Shown in pieces: positions 34,437-43,966 of a DNA stretch of 58,699 nucleotides. Position numbers and translations under genes: made by a program. Positions within the stretch are counted from its first letter, which is position 1; the number at the start of each line of letters is the position of its first letter. The notes under the pieces are model-generated. The model did not search any database and had not been told where the DNA came from. It was given only the letters and a program-made list of their open reading frames with translations. Where the stretch lies: positions 1 through 58,699 of the forward strand of contig JAGNWT010000015.1 in the NCBI GenBank assembly GCA_017985935.1. Direction: 5' to 3'. The stretch comes from Anaerolineales bacterium. GTDB taxonomy: Bacteria > Chloroflexota > Anaerolineae > Anaerolineales > Villigracilaceae.

Positions 34437-36134
34437 ATGAACAACCGTCCGTGGCTGGCTCATTACGACAAGGGTGTACCTCAAACAATCGATTATCCGA
34501 AAGCGCCGTTGTTCCACTTTTTGGAAGAAGCTGCGCGCAAGTATCCTGACCGTGCCGTGACAATTTTTAAAGGCGCGGTCATTACTTATAAGGAAATGGA
34601 AGCACAGACCAACAGCATGGCAGCCGCGCTGGTTGAGATGGGCGTGAAGAAAGGCGACCGGGTTGGCATTTTCATGCCGAACACGCCGCAATTCGTGATC
34701 GCGTACTACGGCATCTTAAAAGCTGGCGCTTCGGTCGTGGCGGTGAATCCCACTTACCCTGTGGACGAGATCATCATGCCCGTGAACGATGCCAACATCG
34801 AAGTGATGTTCACCTTGACCCGTTTTTACGATAAGGTCAAAGCCGCAAGAGAGAGATCAAAACTCAAGAAGATCATTGTTTCGAACTTAAAAGAGACCCT
34901 GCCTCCGATCACCCGATTACTCTTTACCCTCTTAAAAGAAAAGAAGGATGGCGACAGACTTTCTTCTTTAGCCAGCGGCGATTATTGGATGAAGGATCTA
35001 CTCGCCAAGCATGCGAATGCTCCGCGCCCCAACGTGGAAGTATCGCCTGATGATACGGCGCTCTTCCAATATTCCGGCGGAACGACCGGCGTGCCCAAGG
35101 GCGCGGTCGCGATGCACCGCAATGTGGTCGCCAATACCCTTCAGATCAAGTCATGGATGCCCGCGCTTGAGCCCGGCAAGGAAGTGGTGCTGATGGGCAT
35201 TCCGCTCTTCCATGTGTACGGCATGGTGGCAGGAATGAACTTTGCAATGGCCAACGGCGCGACCATGGTCATGGTGCCGAACGCCCGCGACCTGAAAGAT
35301 GTATTGAACAACATCAGCAAATACAAGGCGACCATCTTCCCCGGCGTGCCTCTGTTGTACAACGGCATCAACAATCACCCGGATGTGAAGGCCGGCAAGT
35401 ATGACCTGTCCTCCATCAAGGCATGCATCTCCGGATCTGCTCCGTTGATGCGCGAAACAAAGGAACAATTTGAGAAGTTGACAGGCGGCAAGGTGTTCGA
35501 GGGCTACGGGCTTTCCGAAGCTCCGACCGCCACGCACTGCAATCCGCTGGTCGGCGAAAACAAGACCGGCTCGATCGGCATGCCCCTGCCCGATGTGGAT
35601 GTGAAGTTGATCAGCCTGGACGATGGCGAAACAGAACTCGCGCAAGGCGAGATCGGCGAGATCGTTCTCCACGGACCGCAGGTGATGAAGGGTTATCACA
35701 ACATGCCCACCGAAACCGCCAACAGCCTGCGCCAAATGAAAGATGGCAAGACATGGCTCTTCACCGGCGACATCGCCCGCATGGACGAAGACGGCTACTT
35801 CTACATTGTCGATCGCAAGAAGGAACTCATCAAGCCGGGCGGGTTCCAGGTTTGGCCGCGCGAAGTGGAAGAAGCCATCATGGATCACCCGAAGGTTTTG
35901 GAAGTCGGCGTGGGCGGCATCCCCGACCCGCAACGCGGCGAAACGGTCAAAGCATGGATCGTGGTCAAGCCGGGTGAAACCCTTACCGAAGCGGAGCTCA
36001 AGGCGTTCTGCAAAGAGCACCTCGCACCTTATAAGGTTCCCACCCATTATGAATTCCGCACCGAGCTGCCCAAGACCACCGTCGGCAAGATCCTGCGCCG
36101 CGAATTGGTAAGACAACACAAAGAAGGAAAGTAA
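34437..36134 (+). CDS. long-chain fatty-acid-CoA ligase (AMP-binding)
   Basis: 565 residues of the adenylate-forming family. The nucleotide-binding P-loop is Y-S-G-G-T-T-G-V-P-K-G-A, the core has G-Y-G-L-S-E-A-P-T, and the C-terminal domain has F-T-G-D-I-A-R and D-R-K-K-E-L-I-K-P-G-G-F-Q-V with the conserved Lys near the end (T-V-G-K-I-L-R-R-E). It activates fatty acids to acyl-CoA, feeding beta-oxidation or lipid synthesis. It has its own promoter and terminator. Confidence 0.92.
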   Translation: MNNRPWLAHYDKGVPQTIDYPKAPLFHFLEEAARKYPDRAVTIFKGAVITYKEMEAQTNSMAAALVEMGVKKGDRVGIFMPNTPQFVIAYYGILKAGASVVAVNPTYPVDEIIMPVNDANIEVMFTLTRFYDKVKAARERSKLKKIIVSNLKETLPPITRLLFTLLKEKKDGDRLSSLASGDYWMKDLLAKHANAPRPNVEVSPDDTALFQYSGGTTGVPKGAVAMHRNVVANTLQIKSWMPALEPGKEVVLMGIPLFHVYGMVAGMNFAMANGATMVMVPNARDLKDVLNNISKYKATIFPGVPLLYNGINNHPDVKAGKYDLSSIKACISGSAPLMRETKEQFEKLTGGKVFEGYGLSEAPTATHCNPLVGENKTGSIGMPLPDVDVKLISLDDGETELAQGEIGEIVLHGPQVMKGYHNMPTETANSLRQMKDGKTWLFTGDIARMDEDGYFYIVDRKKELIKPGGFQVWPREVEEAIMDHPKVLEVGVGGIPDPQRGETVKAWIVVKPGETLTEAELKAFCKEHLAPYKVPTHYEFRTELPKTTVGKILRRELVRQHKEGK

Positions 36135-36151
36135 CCCTTCCAGTATTAGTT

Positions 36152-36193
36152 AATAAAAAAATCCCTCTGATCTCTCAGAGGGATTTTTTATTT
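36152..36193. terminator. perfect bidirectional terminator
   Basis: A 19-bp perfect inverted repeat (36152-36170 and 36175-36193) has the core ATCCCTCTGA, a 4-base loop and A7/T6 flanks. It lies between the convergent ligase and ftsH genes. Confidence 0.93.
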
Positions 36194-36195
36194 CG

Positions 36196-38061
36196 TTATG
36201 AAAGCTGCGGAGTTCCGCTCTTGCGTTTCGCAGGCGGCGGGAAGATCGCCTCGAAATCACTGCGATTAATGGACTCGGCTTCGAGCAACTTCTTCGCAAC
36301 CGCGTCCAATTCCTTGCGGTATTTGGTCAACAATTTCTTGGTGACCTTGTAGGCATCATCCACCAACTTGCGGACTTCAGCATCGATCTTCTGCGCAACA
36401 GCTTCAGAGTAGTCACGCTGTTCAGAGATCTCTCTACCGAGGAAGATCAATTCTTCCTTCTTGCCGTAGGTCATCAGACCCAACTCGCTGGACATGCCAA
36501 GGCGGGTAACCATTGTGCGCGCCATTTGGGTCACGCGCTCCAAATCGTTGGAAGCGCCGGAAGTGACATCGTCAAAGACGATCTCTTCGGCAACGCGCCC
36601 GCCAAGCAGACCGACCAAAGCGGCGATCATCTTCTTGCGCGAGGTCAGGATGCGGTCATCCTCAGGGCGATACCAGGTCAAACCGCCGGCCTGTCCGCGA
36701 CCGACAATGGTGATCTTCTGAACGGGGTCAGACTCAGGGATGGCATTCATTGCCACGGCGTGACCAGCTTCATGGTAGGCGATGATTCGCTTCTCTTCCT
36801 CAGAGATCAACCGAGACTTGCGCTCGGGTCCCATCACCACACGCTCGATCGCTTCTTCCAATTCGGGCTGTCCGATCGATTTCTTATTGCGACGGGCGGC
36901 GAGGATCGCGCCTTCATTTACCAGATTTTCAAGGTCCGCGCCGACAAAGCCCGGCGTGCCCTTGGCAATTCCGCTCAAATCAACGGCGGGTTCTAACGGC
37001 TTGCCCTTGACATGAACCTTGAGGATCGCCTCGCGTCCCTTCATATCGGGGCGGTCGAGAGTCACACGGCGGTCAAAGCGACCGGGGCGCAGCAAAGCGG
37101 GGTCAAGAATATCGGGGCGGTTGGTGGCGGCGATGATAATGACGTTGGTATCGGTATCGAAACCGTCCATCTCCACCAGCATCTGATTCAAGGTCTGCTC
37201 GCGTTCATCGTGCGAACCGCCGAGACCAGCTCCGCGCTGACGACCGACCGCATCAATTTCATCCACAAAAATAATACAGGGAGAGTGGCGCTTGGCTTGA
37301 TCGAAGAGATCGCGCACGCGGCTCGCGCCCACGCCCACGAACATCTCAACAAACTCAGAGCCAGAGATGGAGAAGAACGGCACACCGGCTTCACCAGAGA
37401 CAGCCTTCGCCAGCAGGGTCTTGCCTGTTCCAGGAGGACCCACCAACAGCACGCCCTTGGGGATGCGCGCGCCCAGTTGAATGAACTTCTGCGGCTCCTT
37501 TAGGAACTCCACAACTTCGGCAAGCTCCTGCTTGGATTCTTCCGCGCCAGCCACGTCGGCAAAGGTCACGGTCGGGTGTTCACCGCTGAACATGCGGGCG
37601 CGGCTCTTTCCAAAAGACATGGCGGCATTGTTACTGCCCTGCGCCTGCCGGAAGATGAACCAAAGAACGCCGCCCATGAACAACACAGGCAAAAGATACA
37701 ACGCTCCACTCAGCACACCACCCCACACAGACGGGGCGCGCACTTCAATGGAAACTTTTTCGGGGGCAAGTTGATCCATCGTAACGCCGAGGCTGCTTAA
37801 TTGCTCCACAAGGGTAGCGCTCGACTCCTTACGAGATTCAACGCCTTCTTCTTCTGTCCCATCTTTATAAACCACAGTAAAGGTATCATCACTCTTGATA
37901 ATGATCTGAGCGACCTTACCGTCCTGCACATCTTTCGCCACTTGATTAATGGTAAGAGGCGCCGTTACATTGGTGTTCTCACGAAAACCCATGTAGAACA
38001 TGGCGCCGATGGCAACGATCAGAAGGAAATACACAAAAAACGATTGGGTACGGGAATTCAC
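36196..38061 (-). CDS. ftsH: ATP-dependent zinc metalloprotease FtsH
   Basis: 621 residues from GTG 38061, chosen because GGAGG lies 5-6 bases upstream; a TTG at 38073 would place that box inside the gene. Two membrane helices flank a ~90-residue external domain. The AAA module has G-P-P-G-T-G-K-T (~208-215), I-I-F-V-D-E-I-D-A and the second region of homology, and the protease has H-E-A-G-H. FtsH degrades damaged membrane proteins and some regulators. Confidence 0.96.
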   Translation of the reverse strand: MNSRTQSFFVYFLLIVAIGAMFYMGFRENTNVTAPLTINQVAKDVQDGKVAQIIIKSDDTFTVVYKDGTEEEGVESRKESSATLVEQLSSLGVTMDQLAPEKVSIEVRAPSVWGGVLSGALYLLPVLFMGGVLWFIFRQAQGSNNAAMSFGKSRARMFSGEHPTVTFADVAGAEESKQELAEVVEFLKEPQKFIQLGARIPKGVLLVGPPGTGKTLLAKAVSGEAGVPFFSISGSEFVEMFVGVGASRVRDLFDQAKRHSPCIIFVDEIDAVGRQRGAGLGGSHDEREQTLNQMLVEMDGFDTDTNVIIIAATNRPDILDPALLRPGRFDRRVTLDRPDMKGREAILKVHVKGKPLEPAVDLSGIAKGTPGFVGADLENLVNEGAILAARRNKKSIGQPELEEAIERVVMGPERKSRLISEEEKRIIAYHEAGHAVAMNAIPESDPVQKITIVGRGQAGGLTWYRPEDDRILTSRKKMIAALVGLLGGRVAEEIVFDDVTSGASNDLERVTQMARTMVTRLGMSSELGLMTYGKKEELIFLGREISEQRDYSEAVAQKIDAEVRKLVDDAYKVTKKLLTKYRKELDAVAKKLLEAESINRSDFEAIFPPPAKRKSGTPQLS

Positions 38062-38090
38062 AGAATCCTCCAAATATGACTTACGGCTGG

Positions 38091-38099
38091 ATTATACCA
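38091..38099 (-). promoter_or_regulatory. extended -10 promoter for ftsH
   Basis: The minus strand reads TGG then a perfect TATAAT (38096-38091). The same TTGGTATAATCCA string occurs in the GH25 gene promoter. A TTGTCT lies 15 bases upstream as a weak -35. Confidence 0.6.
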
Positions 38100-38297
38100 A
38101 GCCAACCCCTTAGACAACGCGTGCAGGGAAAATTTTATATGATTCTCTAATACGTTCGTTCTGACAGACCAAACGCGGTCATTTTTACCTGATACTTGCT
38201 TGCAAAAACAATCAGCCTGACCTGCCCTTCGAGAATTGACCTCCCCGATCCGGGCAGTGCAAGGATAAACGTCACTAGGATTGTCGGGTAATTTCCA

Positions 38298-38303
38298 TAT
38301 AAT
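38298..38303 (+). promoter_or_regulatory. -10 box for the CDF transporter gene
   Basis: A perfect TATAAT is followed by 7 bases and ATG 38311. No ribosome-binding site is visible before the ATG, so a leaderless transcript is likely. The rest of the 249-base ftsH-CDF gap (38062-38310) shows no other clear element. Confidence 0.5.
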
Positions 38304-38310
38304 ACATACC

Positions 38311-39243
38311 ATGCTTACAAATCAACCAAACCGCGCCTTCCTGACCCGTTTCGCATGGCTTTCCATCGCCGCCGCAGTGTTGACGATCGCCCTCAAGACC
38401 GTCGCCTACCTACTAACCGGCTCCGTTGGCTTGCTTTCAGATGCGCTGGAGTCGATCGTCAATCTGGTAGGGGCGCTGATGGCGCTCGCTATGTTGACAG
38501 TCGCCGCCCGCCCCGCAGATGAAGACCACGCCTACGGGCATAGCAAAGCGGAATATTTTTCCAGCGGCGTGGAAGGGACCTTGATCCTCATTGCGGCGGT
38601 AAGCATCGCATGGGCGGCAATTCCGCGCCTCATTGCGCCGCAGCCATTGGAGCAGGTCGGCTTGGGCTTGGGGGTCTCAGTCGGCGCGTCGTTGATCAAC
38701 CTTGCCGTCTCTGTAATTTTATTGCGGGCAAGTAAAAAGCATAATTCTGTCACGCTCGAAGCCAGCGCCCATCACCTGATGACCGATGTGTGGACCTCTG
38801 TCGGGGTGTTGGTGGGCGTGGGAGCAGTGGCAGTGACCGGCTGGGAAAGACTCGATCCCATCGTCGCGCTGGTGGTCGCCGCAAATATCGTCTGGTCGGG
38901 CTTCCGCATCGTGCGGATGTCTGCCCTCGGATTAATGGATACCGCCCTTTCAAAGGAAGACCAGGCGCTTGTTTTGAGCGCGCTCAAACCGCACACACAA
39001 AACGGCGTGGAGCACCACGCGCTTCGGACGAGACAGTCGGGCTCGCGGAAGTTCGTCTCGCTGCATGTGCTGGTGCCCGGCGAATGGACCGTGGACCGCG
39101 GGCATCAACTTCTGGAGCAGATCGAAGCAGACATTCGAAAGGCGCTGCCCGGCGTGACCGTGTTCACTCACCTGGAATCCCTGAACGACCCAGCCTCGTG
39201 GGAAGATACAAGCCTTGACCGTGCAGAAAATCAAGCGCCGTAG
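38311..39243 (+). CDS. cation diffusion facilitator (CDF) metal transporter
   Basis: 310 residues from ATG 38311; an upstream frame to 38281 would contain the -10 box. Six hydrophobic segments are visible. The metal sites are L-S-D-A-L-E-S in helix 2 and H-H-L-M-T-D-V-W in helix 5, the usual D-x-x-x-D/E and H-x-x-x-D. The cytoplasmic tail (~220-300) is the CDF dimer domain. It exports divalent cations such as zinc, iron or manganese; the ion is not clear, since the helix 2 site reads D-x-x-x-S. Confidence 0.9.
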   Translation: MLTNQPNRAFLTRFAWLSIAAAVLTIALKTVAYLLTGSVGLLSDALESIVNLVGALMALAMLTVAARPADEDHAYGHSKAEYFSSGVEGTLILIAAVSIAWAAIPRLIAPQPLEQVGLGLGVSVGASLINLAVSVILLRASKKHNSVTLEASAHHLMTDVWTSVGVLVGVGAVAVTGWERLDPIVALVVAANIVWSGFRIVRMSALGLMDTALSKEDQALVLSALKPHTQNGVEHHALRTRQSGSRKFVSLHVLVPGEWTVDRGHQLLEQIEADIRKALPGVTVFTHLESLNDPASWEDTSLDRAENQAP

Positions 39244-39358
39244 TCTGCAAAACCACCCTCCAAAATCAGGAACGTAAAAAGAATATTCGGGTTATATAAA
39301 GACAGCCGTCATTGGCGCGGTATGTTGAGATTTTTAATTTTAATAAATTGGAGAGACA

Positions 39359-40816
39359 ATGCAATTACCAAAATTAATTCAAGGCGGTATGGGGGTGGCA
39401 ATTTCTGACTGGCGGCTGGCAAAAGCTGTTTCTAAATTGGGTCAATTGGGTGTGGTCTCTGGAACGGGCATCAGCCGTGTGATGGCAAGCCGGTTGATGG
39501 ACGGCGACTTGAGCGGAAATGTGCGCCGCGCTTTGCAAAGTTTTGCCCTGCCTGAGCCGGTGCAAGCCATCATCGAGCGATACTACACGCCCGGCGGGAA
39601 ATCTCCCGAAACCCCTTACAAAGTCCCGGTGGCGTACAGCCTCAAGCCGCAAAAGTTCATTGATCAATTGACCGCCATCGCAAATTACGTGGAAGTCTAT
39701 CTCGCCAAAGAGGGGCATTCCGGCGTGGTGGGAATCAATCTGCTCGAAAAAGTGCAAATGCCGAACCTTGCCTCGCTTTATGGTGCGATGCTGGCCGGCG
39801 TGGATGTGGTATTGATGGGCGCGGGCATCCCAACCCAGGTGGCTGGAATTCTCGACAAACTCAGCAACCACGAGCCTGTCTCTTACCGTGTGGATGTTCA
39901 CGGCGCGGAAAAAGACGACGACCACCGCATCCACTTTGACCCGGAAAATATTTTCCCGGGCATTTCCAAACTGGTCGGCAAACTCAAGCGTCCAAAATTC
40001 CTTCCGATCATTTCCTCTGTGGTTTTGGCGCAGGCGTTGATCAAGCGAAGCGAAGGTCCCGTGGACGGCTTCGTGATCGAAGGTCCCACGGCGGGCGGGC
40101 ACAACGCTCCTCCGCGCGGCACGGTCAACTTGAATGAAAAAGGCGAGCCCATCTACGGTGACAAAGATGTTGTGGACCTTGAGAAAATGAAACAGATCGG
40201 TCTGCCATTCTGGCTGGCGGGGGGATACGGCAATCCCAAACAGGTGCAAGCCGCTCTTGATGCAGGCGCGGCAGGTGTGCAAGTAGGCACTGCCTTTTCC
40301 CTGTGCGAAGAATCAGGCATGCGGGATGACCTGAAGAAAAGATTGATCGAAAAGATCCGCAAGGAAGAGGCGGAGGTTTTTACCAGCCCACTCGTCTCCC
40401 CCACCGGCTTCCCATTCAAGGTCGCCCAATTGGAAGGCACACTCTCAGACCCTGAACTTTACAACGCGCGTCCCAGAATTTGTGACCTCGGCTTCCTCCG
40501 TATTCTTTACAAGCGTGAGAATGGGTCGATCGGTTATCGCTGCGCGGCAGAGCCCGTGGATGATTTCGTGAAGAAGGGCGGCGCGGCAGAGGATACGGTC
40601 AATCGTTCGTGTCTGTGCAACAACCTAACCTCCACCGCAGGTTTTCCGCAAGTCCGTGAAGGCGGATATGTGGAAGAACCGATCATCACCTCTGGTGACG
40701 ATCTCGTGGCGGCGGGACAATTCCTCAAAGACGGCAAGACAAGCTACACCGCCGAAGATGTGATCAAATACCTGCTTGGTCCGCTCTTTCAACAAGGCGC
40801 GGCAGCAGGCGCGTAA
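39359..40816 (+). CDS. nitronate monooxygenase-like flavoprotein
   Basis: 485 residues of the NMO/2-nitropropane dioxygenase group (TIM barrel, FMN). Visible elements are I-Q-G-G-M-G at the start, G-V-V-S-G-T-G-I-S, a G-P-T-A-G-G-H-N-A-P-P segment at ~240 for the FMN phosphate, and L-A-G-G-Y-G with D-A-G-A-A-G-V-Q-V-G-T-A-F. An extra ~130-residue C-terminal part has several Cys (C-L-C-N-N near 423) and is longer than classic NMOs (~330-380). It may not act on nitronates. It ends at a strong terminator. Confidence 0.82.
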   Translation: MQLPKLIQGGMGVAISDWRLAKAVSKLGQLGVVSGTGISRVMASRLMDGDLSGNVRRALQSFALPEPVQAIIERYYTPGGKSPETPYKVPVAYSLKPQKFIDQLTAIANYVEVYLAKEGHSGVVGINLLEKVQMPNLASLYGAMLAGVDVVLMGAGIPTQVAGILDKLSNHEPVSYRVDVHGAEKDDDHRIHFDPENIFPGISKLVGKLKRPKFLPIISSVVLAQALIKRSEGPVDGFVIEGPTAGGHNAPPRGTVNLNEKGEPIYGDKDVVDLEKMKQIGLPFWLAGGYGNPKQVQAALDAGAAGVQVGTAFSLCEESGMRDDLKKRLIEKIRKEEAEVFTSPLVSPTGFPFKVAQLEGTLSDPELYNARPRICDLGFLRILYKRENGSIGYRCAAEPVDDFVKKGGAAEDTVNRSCLCNNLTSTAGFPQVREGGYVEEPIITSGDDLVAAGQFLKDGKTSYTAEDVIKYLLGPLFQQGAAAGA

Positions 40817-40827
40817 TATACAGAGCC

Positions 40828-40865
40828 AACAAAAAAGTCGTTCCGCATGGAACGACTTTTTTGTT
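40828..40865. terminator. perfect bidirectional terminator
   Basis: A 17-bp perfect inverted repeat (40828-40844 and 40849-40865) with the core AGTCGTTCC, a 4-base loop and A6/T6 flanks separates the convergent NMO-like and xth genes and touches the xth stop. Confidence 0.93.
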
Positions 40866-41625
40866 AATCGAGGATCAACTCCACCGGGCAATGATCTGAC
40901 CCCAGAACCTGATCATGAATGATGACATCCTTCACCCGCGGTGCGAGGTCTTTTGACACAAGGAAATAATCCAGCCGCCAGCCAATACCCCGTTGACGCG
41001 CGTTCAAGCGATAAGTCCACCAAGTGTATTGCACCCGCTCGGGATACAAAGCGCGGTACACATCCACAAAGTCGTGGTCTAAAAATTTTTGCACCCACTC
41101 ACGCTCTTCAGGCATAAAGCCCGATGTCTTTTCATTTTGTTTTGGATTCTTCAAATCGATCGGCATGTGGGAGGTATTGAAATCGCCAGTGATGATGATG
41201 TTCTCTCCACGTCGATGGAGGTCATCGCACAATTCGAGCAGGTGGGCGTAGAACGCCAGTTTGTAATCCACCCGCTCCTGTCCGCGCTGACCGTTCGGGA
41301 AGTAAATGTTGAACAGGCGGCAGCCTGCCTGAACGGTCTGAATGACCCGTCCTTCCACATCGAAATTATCTTTGTCCATACCGGTCACAATTTCATCGGG
41401 CGTTCGTTTAAAAAAGGAAGCTACACCGCTATAGCCAGGTCGCTGTGCCGGGTTCCAAACATAAGGCAGTTTCAATTGAGCAAGCTGATCTTCGGTCAAT
41501 TGGTCCGGCCGCGCCTTAACTTCCTGAAGGCACAAGACATCCGGATCCTGTGAAAAAGCCCAATCCAAAGCGCTTTTACCGAGCGCGGCGCGTATCCCAT
41601 TGACGTTCCATGTAATGATCTTCAT
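40864..41625 (-). CDS. xth: exodeoxyribonuclease III (AP endonuclease)
   Basis: 253 residues of the EEP fold: W-N-V-N-G-I-R-A-A, L-C-L-Q-E-V-K-A near residue 34 (catalytic Glu), I-T-G-D-F-N-T mid-protein, R-L-D-Y-F-L-V, and the final G-S-D-H-C-P-V-E-L catalytic Asp-His. It cleaves DNA at abasic sites in base-excision repair. It ends at a shared terminator. A response regulator lies divergent, 55 bases away. Confidence 0.95.
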   Translation of the reverse strand: MKIITWNVNGIRAALGKSALDWAFSQDPDVLCLQEVKARPDQLTEDQLAQLKLPYVWNPAQRPGYSGVASFFKRTPDEIVTGMDKDNFDVEGRVIQTVQAGCRLFNIYFPNGQRGQERVDYKLAFYAHLLELCDDLHRRGENIIITGDFNTSHMPIDLKNPKQNEKTSGFMPEEREWVQKFLDHDFVDVYRALYPERVQYTWWTYRLNARQRGIGWRLDYFLVSKDLAPRVKDVIIHDQVLGSDHCPVELILD

Positions 41626-41649
41626 CGAAAAATCCCATTAATACTTTTA

Positions 41650-41658
41650 TGGTAAACT
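41650..41658 (+). promoter_or_regulatory. extended -10 promoter for the response regulator gene
   Basis: TGG plus TAAACT is the same 9-base string found before rpsF. A strong AAGGAGG box lies 13 bases downstream of the predicted start site, before ATG 41681. Confidence 0.4.
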
Positions 41659-41680
41659 TGCGCGAAGCGAAAGGAGGATC

Positions 41681-42073
41681 ATGAATACCACATCTAACAA
41701 ACACATTGTTTGTATTGAAGACGAACCGGAAATGATCGACCTTATCAGACTAATCCTTGGCCGGCGCGGGTTCGATGTACATGGCGCGCTGGATGGAGCC
41801 GAAGGCTTGCGGCTCGTCGCTGAAATTCAGCCAGACCTCGTTCTATTGGACTTGATGATGCCTGGCATGGATGGCTGGGAAGTATACCAACAAATGAAAG
41901 CAGACGAATCAATGCGCAGCATCCCTGTGATCGTCGTCACTGCAAAAGCGCAAAGCATCGACAAAGTCCTCGGATTGCACATTGCAAAAGTGGACGACTA
42001 CATCGCCAAGCCGTTCAGTCCGCAAGAGCTCACTGACAGCGTTGAAAAAGTCATCTCCTTACGATTATCCTGA
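41681..42073 (+). CDS. stand-alone response regulator receiver protein
   Basis: 130 residues made of a single receiver domain. The acidic pocket E-D-E-P near 13-16, phospho-acceptor Asp in L-L-D-L-M-M-P-G-M-D-G-W, the V-T-A-K-A switch Thr and the K-P-F-S loop are complete. There is no output domain and no adjacent kinase. It may act by protein contacts in a phosphorelay. Partners are unknown. Confidence 0.93.
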   Translation: MNTTSNKHIVCIEDEPEMIDLIRLILGRRGFDVHGALDGAEGLRLVAEIQPDLVLLDLMMPGMDGWEVYQQMKADESMRSIPVIVVTAKAQSIDKVLGLHIAKVDDYIAKPFSPQELTDSVEKVISLRLS

Positions 42074-42121
42074 TATTATTTTTTTCAACACAGGGCGGCG
42101 GTAAGCCGCCTTATTCTTAAG

Positions 42122-42493
42122 ATGCCCCTTCCCATCATCATCATCAATTTGAACAAGCAGATCGCCAGCCCTGCGCGCGTAGGATATTGCGACTCATTCC
42201 TCTGCCGCTTGCGCGGGCTCATGTTCCGCAGCCGCCTCGGACTTAACGAAGGTCTGCTGCTGGTCGAAAAGCGGGACTCACGCCTCGACACATCCATTCA
42301 CATGCTCTTCGTCCCTTTTGACCTTGCCGTCTTTTGGATTAACTCCGATATGACCGTGGTGGACAAGGTCATCGCAAAATCATGGCGGCCCGCCTACTTC
42401 CCAAAGGCAGATGCAAAATATACCCTGGAGATACACCCAGACCGTTGGGGGGATTATGAAATCGGCGACAAGGTTGAATTCAAGAATGCATAG
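42122..42493 (+). CDS. DUF192-family protein
   Basis: 123 residues with the DUF192 signature: R-L-R-G-L-M-F-R at ~33, then L-D-T-S-I-H-M-L-F-V-P-F-D-L-A-V-F-W-I and Y-T-L-E-I. The family is small and mostly uncharacterised. Its stop overlaps the start of the LysM-M23 gene by 8 bases, so the two are translated together. No signal peptide is seen. Confidence 0.88.
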   Translation: MPLPIIIINLNKQIASPARVGYCDSFLCRLRGLMFRSRLGLNEGLLLVEKRDSRLDTSIHMLFVPFDLAVFWINSDMTVVDKVIAKSWRPAYFPKADAKYTLEIHPDRWGDYEIGDKVEFKNA

Positions 42494-43895
42494 ACGCGCA
42501 CTCCTCATCCTCTTCATTATTTTCTCACTGACCACTACAGCTCACCCCGTACAAGCGCAGGACATTACCGGACCCATTTACATTGTGCAATCTGGAGACA
42601 GTCTCTCCTCCATTGCATCGCGCTTCAGCGTGAGCCTGACAGACCTGATGACGGCAAACAGCATCGCAGATGCAAATGCGCTGTTCGTCGGGCAGCAATT
42701 GGTGATCCCCGGGTTGGAAGGTGTTACAGGCACACTGAATACCGAAGTCATTAATTTCGGCGATTCGTTCCGCAGCCTTACGCGCCGAACGCAGGTGCCC
42801 GAACAGTTATTTAAGAAATTAAATCATGTGGTCAGCCCCAGTGAATTCTATGTCGGCGTGAGCATGATCGTTCCCGCAAGTGACAGCGCGCAGTCATTGA
42901 GCAAGCGGACAACACCCGGCGCGGGCGAATCCCTTTTGGAGTTGGCGGTCAGGCAAAACACAGACACCTGGACTCTCGCACATTTCAATGGATTGCAAGG
43001 CTCATGGGACGGCATCCCCGGCGATACGCTTTTCCTCGCTGGCGAAAACGGCGACCAGAATACAAGCGGACTTCCTTCGGCATTTGTCTCTGCAGAGATC
43101 CGCGGATTGCCCTTGAAACAGGGTGGAACCGGCGTGATCAAAGTGCAGACCCTTCCCAATGTCACACTCAGCGGAATCCTGGTCGATCATCGACTGCAAT
43201 TCTTCCCAATGGATGATGGTACACAAGTCGCGCTGCAAGGAGTTCATGCCTTGCTTTTGCCGGGCGTATATCCGTTGCGGTTGGATGCCACCCTGCCCGA
43301 TGGAAGCCGCCAATCTTACGAACAGTCGATCTTGATCTTGTCGGGTAACTATCCGGATGACCCGCTTCTTTACGTTGACCCGGTGACGATCGACCCGGCA
43401 GAAACAGAACCTGAACTTCAACAACTGATCCAATTAACCACACCGGCAACAGCCACCAGATATTGGAATACGGAATTCATCTCACCGGCCATAGCATACG
43501 CCGAATCTACGTACTTCACCTCAAGATACGGCAACCGCAGAACCTACATCGGTCAAGGAACCGAATTGCAGGTTGCCGGCTTCCACACAGGGTTGGACTT
43601 CGGTGGCGGTGACGGGCTCCCCATCACCGCTCCTGCGGGCGGCATGGTGGTCTTTGCCGGTCCACTCACGGTCCGCGGGAATGCAACGATCATCGACCAT
43701 GGATGGGGCGTGTACAGTGGATTCTGGCATCAGTCACAGATCCAGGTGCAGGTGGGACAGATCGTGCAGCAAAATGATGTGATCGGTTTGGTGGGTGGAA
43801 CAGGTCGTGTCACCGGAGCGCACCTGCATTGGGAATTGTGGGTTAATGGCATTCAGGTGGATCCACTTGATTGGTTGAGTCAGCCCTATCCGTAG
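42486..43895 (+). CDS. secreted LysM / M23 (LytM) peptidase
   Basis: 469 residues from ATG 42486; a longer frame to 42411 lies inside the neighbouring gene. A signal peptide (residues 1-~22, ending V-Q-A-Q) is followed by a LysM repeat at ~30-80 (Y-I-V-Q-S-G-D-S-L-S-S-I-A). A second, weaker repeat-like segment and a ~200-residue beta-rich middle come next. The M23 domain at ~350-469 has H-T-G-L-D-F-G and G-A-H-L-H-W-E, the LytM zinc ligands. It is likely a cell-wall endopeptidase. Confidence 0.92.
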   Translation: MHRRALLILFIIFSLTTTAHPVQAQDITGPIYIVQSGDSLSSIASRFSVSLTDLMTANSIADANALFVGQQLVIPGLEGVTGTLNTEVINFGDSFRSLTRRTQVPEQLFKKLNHVVSPSEFYVGVSMIVPASDSAQSLSKRTTPGAGESLLELAVRQNTDTWTLAHFNGLQGSWDGIPGDTLFLAGENGDQNTSGLPSAFVSAEIRGLPLKQGGTGVIKVQTLPNVTLSGILVDHRLQFFPMDDGTQVALQGVHALLLPGVYPLRLDATLPDGSRQSYEQSILILSGNYPDDPLLYVDPVTIDPAETEPELQQLIQLTTPATATRYWNTEFISPAIAYAESTYFTSRYGNRRTYIGQGTELQVAGFHTGLDFGGGDGLPITAPAGGMVVFAGPLTVRGNATIIDHGWGVYSGFWHQSQIQVQVGQIVQQNDVIGLVGGTGRVTGAHLHWELWVNGIQVDPLDWLSQPYP

Positions 43896-43919
43896 AAAAG
43901 ACCGATTCACAATCCCGTG

Positions 43920-43948
43920 TTGCACTTCGTTCTTGAGTATGCTACACT
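43920..43948 (+). promoter_or_regulatory. sigma-70-type promoter for the cNMP-binding gene
   Basis: TTGCAC (43920-43925) and TACACT (43943-43948) are 17 bases apart, and the -10 is extended by TGC. The predicted leader is short (~12 bases), with an AAAGGA box before ATG 43967. Confidence 0.65.
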
Positions 43949-43966
43949 TTCCCAAAGGATAGCCCC

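Noticed and set aside
35151..36119. 322-codon minus-strand open frame
   Set aside because: Antisense to the acyl-CoA ligase with no recognisable protein features; a shadow frame.
38062..38073. TTG start of ftsH at 38073
   Set aside because: It would put the GGAGG box inside the coding region; GTG 38061 has ideal spacing.
39374..40282. 302-codon minus-strand open frame
   Set aside because: It lies completely antisense to the NMO-like gene and its translation has no domain features. It reflects codon bias of the true gene.
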